A stretch of DNA of 21,255 nt from an uncultured Gammaproteobacteria bacterium (GTDB lineage Bacteria > Pseudomonadota > Gammaproteobacteria > SZUA-140), in the NCBI GenBank assembly GCA_945787585.1, contig CALZIG010000097.1, forward strand, positions 1-21,255, written 5' to 3'. This document shows, piece after piece, positions 14,487 to 21,255 of this stretch. Each line of letters begins with the position of its first letter. The stretch's first letter is position 1. A program made the translations under genes and the position numbers. The notes under the pieces were generated by a model. It made no database searches. It worked only from the letters and a program-made list of their open reading frames with translations, and was not told the DNA's origin.

Positions 14487-15407
14487 GCCAAATTCTTTGG
14501 TAAAACGAAGGTCAAAAGCTTCCCGCGTATATGAGTGCTGCTGGGTGCCATTATGTTCGATCTTAATACCGCCCGCCAATGAGGCGATGCGACCCGTAGT
14601 CTCCCAGTCCAGCTCATTCATCAAACCATATAAAAGGCCGGCACGATAGGCGTCACCACAGCCGGTGGGATCTGCCAATTGCGCGGGCTTGATTGATGGG
14701 ATTTCAATACGACGATCTTTTGTATAAATGTGCGAACCCTCGCCCCCTAACGTCACAATTAATGCCTTAACGCGCTGTGCGATCTCATGTGCTGACAGAC
14801 CAGTACGGTCCTGTAACAGCTGCATTTCATAATCATTCACTGTGACCCAGGTCGCCTGCTCGATAAAGCGCAGAAGGTCTTCACCATCAAACATCGGTAA
14901 CCCCTGGCCGGGGTCAAAGATAAATGGAATGTCCGCTGCCTCAAATTCTTTTGCATGCTCAATCATGCCGTCACGTCCGTCTGGAGAAACAATACCGATG
15001 GTTGCACCGGGCGCATCGGCAACGTGGTTTTCATGTGACATGCTCATTGCACCGGGATGAAAGGCGGTAATCTGATTGTCAGATAGGTCGGTGGTAATAA
15101 AGGCCTGCCCGGTAAAGCTATCGTCGATCACTTTGATGTAGTCACGACTGATGCCGCACTCGTCCATCCATTCGGCATACGGCGCAAAGTCGCTACCCAC
15201 GGTGGCCATCGGCAGTGGTGTGCCGCCCAGCAGCTTCAAGTTATAGGCGATATTGCCCGCGCAGCCCCCAAATTCACGGCGCATGTCCGGCACCAGAAAA
15301 GAGACATTCAGCATGTGCACCTTATCGGGGAGGATGTGGTTCTGGAATTTATCGTGAAACACCATAATGGTGTCGTAGGCATATGAGCCACAGATTAGCG
15401 CAGACAT
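14475..15407 (-). CDS. PfkB-family kinase, adenosine-kinase type
   Basis: A 310-residue ribokinase-fold kinase. The N-terminal glycine motif is FGGCAGNIAYNLKLLGG and the C-terminal PfkB signature is DPTGCGDAYRAG with catalytic base D252. Segments such as LPDKVHMLNVSFLV, FHPGAMS, DPGQGL, VNDYE and the ending ESTGTQ-like IEHNGTQQHSY closely follow the adenosine kinase described from Mycobacterium tuberculosis, so I favour phosphorylation of adenosine to AMP; another nucleoside or sugar remains possible. AAAGGA lies about six bases upstream of ATG 15407. It is last in the gcvT-to-kinase run, 32 bases after dgkA. Adenosine from SAH turnover would connect it loosely with the one-carbon units made by the upstream genes. 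Confidence 0.82.
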   Translation of the reverse strand: MSALICGSYAYDTIMVFHDKFQNHILPDKVHMLNVSFLVPDMRREFGGCAGNIAYNLKLLGGTPLPMATVGSDFAPYAEWMDECGISRDYIKVIDDSFTGQAFITTDLSDNQITAFHPGAMSMSHENHVADAPGATIGIVSPDGRDGMIEHAKEFEAADIPFIFDPGQGLPMFDGEDLLRFIEQATWVTVNDYEMQLLQDRTGLSAHEIAQRVKALIVTLGGEGSHIYTKDRRIEIPSIKPAQLADPTGCGDAYRAGLLYGLMNELDWETTGRIASLAGGIKIEHNGTQQHSYTREAFDLRFTKEFGRSL

Positions 15408-15439
15408 TGTATTTCCTTTTATTAAATAATTTAACGACG

Positions 15440-15814
15440 TTAACCAACACCGCTATCAAGCACTACCAGTAACCACACAACAACCACATTTAACAGTGCG
15501 ATCATCACTGCGGCAGAGCCAATATCTTTGGCGCGACCGGAAAGCTCATGTAGCTCTCCGCCAAAGCGATCCACGACCGCTTCAATGGCAGAATTGACTA
15601 ACTCGACAATCAGCACCAGCAGCAGGCTACCAACCATTAACGCCCGCTCTATACCACTATCCCCCAGCCAGAATGCAACGGGGATCAGTACAACAAACAG
15701 ACATAACTCTTGGCGGAATGCCGCTTCATGTTTAAACGCGGCGCGAAGCCCTGACCACGAATAACCGGTGGCATCAATAATCCGCGCGATGCCGACTTTA
15801 CTCAGCTTGCTCAC
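15440..15814 (-). CDS. dgkA: Diacylglycerol kinase DgkA
   Basis: From GTG 15814 the protein has 124 residues, close to the 122 of E. coli DgkA, a trimeric inner-membrane enzyme that phosphorylates diacylglycerol from membrane lipid turnover. It shows [20 protein letters not shown] (one amphipathic surface helix; E30 matches the conserved metal-binding Glu), then [14 protein letters not shown] with E78 at the catalytic/metal position, [15 protein letters not shown] and three membrane helices. An ATG at 15859 would add 15 residues lacking in the family, and it has no ribosome binding site. The GTG start lies inside the end of gcvPB (17-base overlap), suggesting coupling. The kinase gene follows. 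Confidence 0.92.
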   Translation of the reverse strand: MSKLSKVGIARIIDATGYSWSGLRAAFKHEAAFRQELCLFVVLIPVAFWLGDSGIERALMVGSLLLVLIVELVNSAIEAVVDRFGGELHELSGRAKDIGSAAVMIALLNVVVVWLLVVLDSGVG

Positions 15815-17288
15815 GCGGCCGCCACACGATGTCCAGTTCACGTGCCGCACGCACATCATCCAAGCGGCGCAGTGGCAGTGTATATGGCGCGGCCTTCACC
15901 ATCTCGGCCTGAGTCTCGGCCTCATGTTTAATTTTGCCCATCGCGTCGATAAATCCATCCAGTGTTGATTTATCTTCTGTCTCGGTCGGTTCGATCAGAA
16001 AACACTCGGGCACCAGCAGCGGAAAGTAGGTAGTCGGTGCGTGGTAGCCATAATCCAGCAGACGTTTTGCAAAGTCCATCGCCGAGACATCCAGCGTCTT
16101 CGCCTGACGTTTTAAGGTCACAATAAATTCATGGGTGGCACGTCGCGATGGAAAAGCAAGATCAAATCCTTTCTTCTGCAACTCGGCCATGATGTAATTG
16201 GCGTTCAGTGTTGAGTACTCTGCGACACGCGGCATCCCTTCTCGTCCCAGCAGGCGCGCGTAAATATAAGCGCGCATCAATACGCCAGCGTTTCCAGCAA
16301 AGGCCGACAGGCGACCAATACTTTGTGGGCGATCTTTTTTTGTCAGCCAACGATACTGTTCACCATCATAGCCCACCATCGGTACTGGCAGAAACGGGAT
16401 CAAGCGCTCACTCACACCAACAGGGCCAGCGCCCGGTCCGCCGCCGCCATGTGGCGTTGAGAATGTTTTGTGCAGATTCATGTGAATCACATCAAACCCC
16501 ATATTCCCGGGGCGCACTTTACCAAGAATCGCATTGAGGTTCGCGCCATCGTAATAGAGCAGGCCGCCAGCATCGTGCACAATCTTCGCGATTTCAGTGA
16601 TGCGGCGTTCAAACACTCCGACCGTCGATGGGTTGGTCAACATAATCCCCGCGGTCTGCGGCCCTATCGCCGCTTTCAGTGCATCGATATCGATATCACC
16701 ATCTGCCTTGGTTGGGATCTCTTTAACCTTGTAGCCACACATCACCGCCGTCGCCGGATTGGTACCGTGCGCGGCATCGGGGCAGATCACTTCGCAACGC
16801 GCCGTATCGCCACGCGCATCATGATAGGCGCGAATCATCGCCATGCCGGCAAATTCACCTTGCGCGCCCGCCATTGGTGTTAGCGAGACCTCTTTCATAC
16901 CGGTCACTTCTTTCAATATCTCCTGCAACTCATACATGCAGGCCATGAAGCCCTGCCCTGTTTCAACCGGGGCGAGCGGATGGTAACCGAGGAAACCCGG
17001 CAACATCGCCAGCGTATTACAGGCGCGCGGATTGTATTTCATAGTGCATGAGCCGAGCGGATAAAAATGGGTATCGATCGAAAAGTTTTTCTGCGACAGG
17101 CGCGTGAAATGTCGCACCGTCTGCATTTCAGACACCTCTGGCAGTATCGGCGGTACCTTACGTAGCAAGGTCGCCGGAATCGTTCCGCTCATTTCAACAG
17201 CGTACGGTGCCTGGCAAGGATTACTACGTCCGCGATGTGATTTGTCAAAGATCACGCCGTCCTGCTGGTTGTTTATTTCATAACTCAT
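15798..17288 (-). CDS. gcvPB: Glycine dehydrogenase (decarboxylating) subunit 2
   Basis: A 496-residue C-terminal half of the glycine cleavage P-protein, which with GcvPA decarboxylates glycine on PLP and passes the aminomethyl group to GcvH. Key motifs are [29 protein letters not shown] and [17 protein letters not shown], with PLP-binding lysine K274. The two subunits together (458 + 496 residues) equal the length of the single-chain E. coli GcvP, and nothing is missing. ATG 17288 overlaps the gcvPA stop by four bases (ATGA), so equal synthesis of the two halves is ensured. dgkA begins within its last codons. Confidence 0.96.
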   Translation of the reverse strand: MSYEINNQQDGVIFDKSHRGRSNPCQAPYAVEMSGTIPATLLRKVPPILPEVSEMQTVRHFTRLSQKNFSIDTHFYPLGSCTMKYNPRACNTLAMLPGFLGYHPLAPVETGQGFMACMYELQEILKEVTGMKEVSLTPMAGAQGEFAGMAMIRAYHDARGDTARCEVICPDAAHGTNPATAVMCGYKVKEIPTKADGDIDIDALKAAIGPQTAGIMLTNPSTVGVFERRITEIAKIVHDAGGLLYYDGANLNAILGKVRPGNMGFDVIHMNLHKTFSTPHGGGGPGAGPVGVSERLIPFLPVPMVGYDGEQYRWLTKKDRPQSIGRLSAFAGNAGVLMRAYIYARLLGREGMPRVAEYSTLNANYIMAELQKKGFDLAFPSRRATHEFIVTLKRQAKTLDVSAMDFAKRLLDYGYHAPTTYFPLLVPECFLIEPTETEDKSTLDGFIDAMGKIKHEAETQAEMVKAAPYTLPLRRLDDVRAARELDIVWRPREQAE

Positions 17289-18661
17289 GCTGCGCCCCCT
17301 TTAAGCTCACCCATCACAGCGGCTAACGCATCACAGTAAAGCGCTAAGTCCTCCGCTGTTTTGGTCTCAGTGGCACAAACGAGAATCGCCTCGCCCAGCG
17401 CGGGATAGTCATCGCTCAGATTAAACCCACCCAGCACGCCCTTCGCCGTGAGCGCTGTCAACACATCTGCCGCTTTAACGCCATCGAACTTGATGACAAA
17501 CTCATGAAAGGTCGGTGAAGTAAACACGGGGGAAACACCTTCAATCGCACTCAGCTGTTCACACAACGTCTGCGTGTTGTGATGTGATACCGATGCTACG
17601 CGCTGTAAACCCTGTGCGCCCAACAGTGTCATGTAGATTGTTGCTGCGGTGACCACCAGCCCCTGATTGGTACAGATGTTCGAGGTCGCTTTGGAACGGC
17701 GGATATGCTGTTCGCGGGCCTGTAGCGTCAGTGTAAAGCCATCTTTTCCATCAACGTCGACAGTTCGTCCGACAATACGCCCCGGCATCTGGCGCACGTG
17801 TTTCAGGTTGCAGCACATAAATCCAAAATAGGGGCCACCGCCCGCCAGCGGCACACCCAGCGGTTGCCCTTCACCGCAGACAATATCTGCCCCGTGCTCG
17901 CCCCATTCACCGGGCGGTGTCAGCAGTGCCAGTGAGGTTGGGTTCACTGAGGCAATCACCAGCATGCCGTGGGTATGTGCCCAGTCAGTCAATGCATTTA
18001 CATCTTCCAGTACACCAAAGAAGTTGGGCTGCGGTATCACCAGCGCGGCCACATCACCGGGGTCGCTCGGCAGCGATGCCACATCGATGCACCCCGTTTC
18101 AACTTCGTAATCCAACAGCTCCAGTGTGATCCCCTGATTCTCAACGATGGTCTGCGCGACACTGCAGTAGTTTGGATTCACCGTTGCAGGCATCAAAATG
18201 CGTTTAGACTTCGATTGACGATTGGCCCGCACCGCCATCAACACCGCTTCAGCCAGCCCGGAGGCGCCATCGTAAAGCGATGCATTAGAGGCTTCCATGC
18301 CGGTGAGATGCGCCATCATGCTTTGATATTCATAGATCAGCTGCAACGTGCCCTGACTCGCTTCGGCCTGATATGGTGTGTAAGCCGAGTAAAACTCACC
18401 GCGGGTGACAATCTCCCAGATGGCCGCCGGGATATGATGCTCGTACGCCCCGGCACCGATAAAACAGAGCGGCTGCGGCCCAGAGGCGCGGGCACGCATC
18501 AAGCGCGACATCTCCATCTCATTCAACCCCGCGGGCACTTTATCAAGCGAACGAATGCGTAGCTCGGCGGGAATCTCATCAAACAATGTTTCGATATCGC
18601 TAACGCCAATCGACGCCAGCATCTGTTGCACATCATTCTCGGTATGGGGGATAAAGGGCAT
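17285..18661 (-). CDS. gcvPA: Glycine dehydrogenase (decarboxylating) subunit 1
   Basis: A 458-residue N-terminal half of the P-protein. It has the family segments [36 protein letters not shown] (split across residues ~94-113), [42 protein letters not shown] and [12 protein letters not shown]. This half lacks the PLP lysine, which is in GcvPB, and serves with it as a heterotetramer. The start at ATG 18661 has no strong Shine-Dalgarno; the gene lies 105 bases after gcvH, downstream of a terminator-like hairpin. Thus its expression may be set separately from gcvT-gcvH. Confidence 0.96.
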   Translation of the reverse strand: MPFIPHTENDVQQMLASIGVSDIETLFDEIPAELRIRSLDKVPAGLNEMEMSRLMRARASGPQPLCFIGAGAYEHHIPAAIWEIVTRGEFYSAYTPYQAEASQGTLQLIYEYQSMMAHLTGMEASNASLYDGASGLAEAVLMAVRANRQSKSKRILMPATVNPNYCSVAQTIVENQGITLELLDYEVETGCIDVASLPSDPGDVAALVIPQPNFFGVLEDVNALTDWAHTHGMLVIASVNPTSLALLTPPGEWGEHGADIVCGEGQPLGVPLAGGGPYFGFMCCNLKHVRQMPGRIVGRTVDVDGKDGFTLTLQAREQHIRRSKATSNICTNQGLVVTAATIYMTLLGAQGLQRVASVSHHNTQTLCEQLSAIEGVSPVFTSPTFHEFVIKFDGVKAADVLTALTAKGVLGGFNLSDDYPALGEAILVCATETKTAEDLALYCDALAAVMGELKGGAA

Positions 18662-18688
18662 AACTTAACAACTTATTTACGTTAGTTT

Positions 18689-18718
18689 AAAAACAAGCGT
18701 GGCACCCTAAAGGTGCCA
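18689..18718 (-). terminator. Terminator-like hairpin between gcvH and gcvPA
   Basis: On the minus strand TGGCACC and GGTGCCA (plus positions 18700-18706 and 18712-18718) pair around a five-base loop and are followed by CGCTTGTTTTT. This resembles an intrinsic terminator, but the T run is short and starts a few bases after the stem. It may be a partial terminator or an mRNA-processing/stabilising hairpin. Confidence 0.5.
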
Positions 18719-18766
18719 ACGCGGTAGATTACACTGTCATTTTGAGCAGTTACGCTCAATCAGATT

Positions 18767-19162
18767 TTAATGGTCGTCGTCACTACTCAGTTCAATATAT
18801 TGATCTGCAGTGAGCAGCTCATCCAGTTCACCGGCATCGCTTGCCTTAATGGTAAAGAGCCAGCCATCGACATATGGGTCGCGATTGACGAGATCAGGAC
18901 TCTCCACTAGCGCTTCGTTAACCTCAAGGACTTCACCACTCAAGGGGCTATAAACATCCGACGCGGCCTTGACCGATTCGACCACAGCACACTCATCAGA
19001 AGCGCTCAATGCCTGCCCCACTTCAGGCAGCTCAATAAACACCATGTCTCCTAACAGATCCTGCGCATGGTCACTGATACCAATGCGATAGGTATCATCC
19101 AACATTGATTCGACCCACTCATGGGACTTCGTATATTTCAAATGTGAAGGCGCATTGCTCAT
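18767..19162 (-). CDS. gcvH: Glycine cleavage system H protein
   Basis: A 131-residue lipoyl carrier that shuttles the methylamine group from the P-protein to GcvT. The lipoylation site is K65 in [25 protein letters not shown] (9-18) and the [22 protein letters not shown] strand region (28-49) complete the compact beta-barrel. The length matches E. coli GcvH (129 residues). AAGGAA is seven bases before ATG 19162, so translation should be strong, as fits a carrier protein. It follows gcvT after 41 bases. Confidence 0.97.
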   Translation of the reverse strand: MSNAPSHLKYTKSHEWVESMLDDTYRIGISDHAQDLLGDMVFIELPEVGQALSASDECAVVESVKAASDVYSPLSGEVLEVNEALVESPDLVNRDPYVDGWLFTIKASDAGELDELLTADQYIELSSDDDH

Positions 19163-19203
19163 TTATCTTTCCTTAAAATTACTGTTTTTCTAACAAAAAA
19201 ATG

Positions 19204-20292
19204 TTATTCGAAACAGGCCTTGCCATGCCGGACAAACGGAGGCTTGACGACTCGGGCAGGCAACTGCTTACCTCGCATCTCAACTAATACTGAACCTTCA
19301 ACTTCATAGGGAACACGCGCGAAGGCGATCGCCTTCCCTAATATAGGTGAAAAACTACCACTGGTGACTTCACCGACCGCTTCGCCATCAACGATCACAC
19401 GCTGGTGTCCGCGCAACACGCCACGATCATCTAGTATCAGACCGACCAGCTTTCGCGAAGGGGTTGCATTATACTGTGCTTTGAGGGCCTCGCGTCCAAT
19501 AAAATTACGATCTTCTGGTTCCCATGCCACGGTCCATCTCAGACCCGCCTCCAGCGGCGTGATATTTTCATCCATATCAGCACCATAGAGATTCATGCCC
19601 GCCTCTAACCGAAGCGTATCGCGTGCGCCGAGCCCAATGGGATTGACGCCGCTTTCAAGTAACCCACGCCAAAATTCGACTGCTTGCGCCTGAGGCACCA
19701 TCACCTCATAACCATCTTCACCCGTATAACCCGTGCGGGAAATAAACAGTCCGCCAACTTCAACTGCGTTGAAGGGGGCCAGTGCTTCTGCCTTTTCACG
19801 CGCGGAAGGACTCAGGCGCAGATGAACTTTATCACGCGCAGCAGGCCCTTGAACGGCAATCAACGCGACATCTGTCAGCTCTTTTACATCAATCTCAAAC
19901 GCCGCGGCCTGTTGTACGATCCATGCCATGTCTTTGTCGTGGGTGCCCGCATTGACGACCATTCGAAAGCGCATTTCATCGAGAAAATAGACAATCAGAT
20001 CATCAATGACCCCGCCCTGCTCATTCAACATACAGGTGTAGAGCGCTCGTCCCGGCTGTTGCAGCCGATCAACATTGTTGGCCAGCAGATGACGTAAAAA
20101 TTCACGCGCACGGCCGCCGCTTAAATCCACAAACGTCATATGAGAGACATCAAACATTCCCGCGTCTCCGCGAACTTTATAGTGCTCCTCAACCTGCGAA
20201 CCGTAATGTAAGGGCATCTCCCAGCCGGCAAAATCAACGACCTTCGCGCCCAAATTTACATGTTCTTGATAAAGCGGTGTTCTCGCGCCCAT
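19204..20292 (-). CDS. gcvT: Aminomethyltransferase (glycine cleavage T protein)
   Basis: A 362-residue protein (E. coli 364) that moves the methylene group from GcvH to tetrahydrofolate, releasing ammonia. Motifs are TPLYQEHVNLGAKVVDFAGW, MPLHYGSQVEEHYKVR, MFDVSHM, NEQGGVIDDLIVYFL with the folate-site Asp, and SRTGYTGEDGYE. I start at ATG 20292 because GGGAG is five bases upstream; a TTG twelve bases further up would sit on that Shine-Dalgarno. It is the first gene of the operon, behind an unusually long leader. Confidence 0.96.
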   Translation of the reverse strand: MGARTPLYQEHVNLGAKVVDFAGWEMPLHYGSQVEEHYKVRGDAGMFDVSHMTFVDLSGGRAREFLRHLLANNVDRLQQPGRALYTCMLNEQGGVIDDLIVYFLDEMRFRMVVNAGTHDKDMAWIVQQAAAFEIDVKELTDVALIAVQGPAARDKVHLRLSPSAREKAEALAPFNAVEVGGLFISRTGYTGEDGYEVMVPQAQAVEFWRGLLESGVNPIGLGARDTLRLEAGMNLYGADMDENITPLEAGLRWTVAWEPEDRNFIGREALKAQYNATPSRKLVGLILDDRGVLRGHQRVIVDGEAVGEVTSGSFSPILGKAIAFARVPYEVEGSVLVEMRGKQLPARVVKPPFVRHGKACFE

Positions 20293-20447
20293 ATTTACTC
20301 CCAATCACTACACGAAAAATAGCCTGCCGTAGACTCATCTGTATTGGATCGTATTCAACCCACCCAACACCTGACATCATTGTCTTCGATACGGACTGTT
20401 TACCTCTGGCGTCGCCCATCAGGCGCGTCATTTATCTTTATATTTTG
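20293..20447 (-). promoter_or_regulatory. Long untranslated leader of the gcv operon, function unknown
   Basis: About 155 bases between the predicted transcript start and gcvT. It has small hairpins: CGCC/GGCG around TGATG (near 20416-20428 on the plus strand) and GACA/TGTC (near 20373-20384). I looked for the conserved glycine-aptamer segments (the GGAGAG and CCGAAGG-type core) and did not find them. A 65-codon frame runs through it into gcvT but lacks a ribosome binding site and resembles nothing. Confidence 0.35.
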
Positions 20448-20453
20448 AACCAC

Positions 20454-20482
20454 AATATAACGATTACTTCGTTGAAAACCAA
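20454..20482 (-). promoter_or_regulatory. Predicted sigma70 promoter of the gcv operon
   Basis: On the minus strand: TTGGTT (20477-20482), a 17-base spacer and TATATT (20454-20459). It is the best promoter in the 220-base gap between the permease gene and gcvT and gives a start point near 20447. Confidence 0.5.
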
Positions 20483-20512
20483 GCGCTTTTTATTTGTGGG
20501 AATTGAATTTTA

Positions 20513-21255
20513 TTAACGTATTCGCTCACTTTTCATCATGAGCCATAACGCGGGGAAAGTGCCAATAATCAGCATTAACGCAGCCGGTGCCGCCAGCTCC
20601 AGCATCTCCTCGCTCGCCTCAATCCAGATCCGCACGGGCAGTGTATCGTACCCGATCGGACGCAAGATCAACGTCGCCGGCAGCTCTTTTATGACATCGA
20701 TAAAAACCAGCACCCAGGCAGTCATCATGCCGCCACGGATCATCGGTAGCGTCACGCGCCACAGGTTTTCCAGCGGCGAGGCCCCCAGCACGCGTCCGGC
20801 CTGCTCAATGGAGGGTGTCAGCTGCTGCAGTGCGGCCTCTTGTGACTGCACCGCGAGCGGCAGAAAACGCACCACTAATGCCATCAATAAAACAAACAGG
20901 CCTCCATACAACAGCGGTAACTGCGTAATCACAAAAGTGATGACGCCGAGTGCAATCACCGGCCCGGGCAACACAAAACCGATACTCGACAGATGCAGAT
21001 AACACTCACTGAGCCATGAGCGTAGCCGCGCGTGATAAAGCGCCACCGGCAACGCCACGACAATAGTAACGCTTGCCGCAATGAGGCCTAATACCAGTGA
21101 GTTACGCGTGTAGTCCCAGAATTCCGGGCCAATTAAATCGGCACTCCATGCTTGCCAGCTCCAGTGCAGCACCCAGGTCAATGGCAGAATAAAGGCGAAT
21201 AAGGCGACCGTGCCGAGCCATCCCCAGATCATGATCAACTCACCACCGCTGGCCA
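20513..21255 (-). CDS. Iron(III)-type ABC transporter permease, C-terminal part (cut by window edge)
   Basis: The frame is open to the right edge (ASGGEL precedes the first possible start), so this is the C-terminal ~247 residues of a larger permease. It contains about six membrane helices and the ATP-binding-protein contact (EAA) loop QEAALQQLTPSIEQAGRVLGASP...LWRVTLP. LPATLILRPIGYDTLPVRIW and the final helix ending in MMKSERIR fit the second half of FbpB/SfuB-type permeases (~540 residues, twelve helices), which import ferric iron with a periplasmic binding protein and an ATPase. Related thiosulfate or polyamine permeases are less likely given the DTLPVRIW motif. The partner genes are not in the window. 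Confidence 0.85.
   Translation of the reverse strand, partial: ASGGELIMIWGWLGTVALFAFILPLTWVLHWSWQAWSADLIGPEFWDYTRNSLVLGLIAASVTIVVALPVALYHARLRSWLSECYLHLSSIGFVLPGPVIALGVITFVITQLPLLYGGLFVLLMALVVRFLPLAVQSQEAALQQLTPSIEQAGRVLGASPLENLWRVTLPMIRGGMMTAWVLVFIDVIKELPATLILRPIGYDTLPVRIWIEASEEMLELAAPAALMLIIGTFPALWLMMKSERIR

Noticed and set aside
17969..18562. 197-codon open frame on the plus strand opposite gcvPA
   Set aside because: It is a shadow of the conserved gcvPA coding strand with no ribosome binding site and an unnatural His/Arg-rich composition.
20234..20431. 65-codon frame across the gcv leader and the start of gcvT
   Set aside because: It lacks a Shine-Dalgarno, overlaps gcvT out of frame and resembles no known protein; it could only be a leader peptide by speculation.
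20293..20453. Glycine riboswitch upstream of gcvT
   Set aside because: I searched the minus strand by eye for the conserved aptamer core segments and found none; only a generic unexplained leader is reported.

Overview
The window looks like a piece of a gammaproteobacterial chromosome at roughly 50% GC. The evidence is a set of housekeeping genes typical of that class: tex, a nudE-cysQ pair divergent from a yrfG-type nucleotidase gene (a neighbourhood partly shared with enterics), dgkA and the glycine cleavage genes. The P-protein is split into two subunits (gcvPA/gcvPB), unlike E. coli. A PEP-CTERM protein and a GlyGly-CTERM-like protein imply exosortase- and rhombosortase-type surface sorting, as in environmental, EPS-producing gammaproteobacteria. 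I cannot name the genus. I see no rRNA, tRNA, CRISPR array or insertion sequence.

Layout. 1-2945 (minus): tex, a small HopJ-family gene and the start of an inositol-monophosphatase-family gene that leaves the left edge, apparently one operon. 3037-3792 (minus): an uncharacterised multi-pass membrane protein. 3956-4683 (plus): a BamE-like lipoprotein and a DUF6164 protein behind a good sigma70 promoter. 4661-5335 (minus): a secreted lamin-tail-domain protein with a PEP-CTERM tail, converging on and overlapping the DUF6164 gene. A 340-base divergent intergenic region follows. 5676/5718-8774 (plus): a ~1,020-residue secreted protein with a CSLREA domain, a beta-helix, four DUF11 repeats and a Gly-rich/TM/Arg sorting tail. 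8889-9191 (plus): an ArsR-family repressor that may be made from a leaderless mRNA. 9236-10601 (minus): nudE-cysQ. 10683-11348 (plus): yrfG-like HAD nucleotidase. 11350-11751 (minus): YkgJ-family cysteine-cluster protein.

11878-14422 (plus) is the most intriguing block. A nucleosidase-like protein, a spore-photoproduct-lyase-like radical SAM enzyme and a short-chain dehydrogenase are joined by TAATG and ATGA overlaps, so they are translationally coupled. The organism shows no sign of being a spore former. A reasonable hypothesis is that the radical SAM protein acts on an unknown substrate, the nucleosidase-like protein handles an adenosine-type by-product or related substrate, and the SDR carries out a linked redox step.

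14475-20292 (minus) is a long co-directional run: gcvT, gcvH, gcvPA, gcvPB, dgkA and an adenosine-kinase-type PfkB sugar kinase. It has a good predicted promoter upstream of gcvT, a ~155-base leader in which I cannot find a glycine aptamer, and a terminator-like hairpin between gcvH and gcvPA. 20513-21255 (minus): the C-terminal part of an iron(III)-type ABC permease that continues beyond the right edge.
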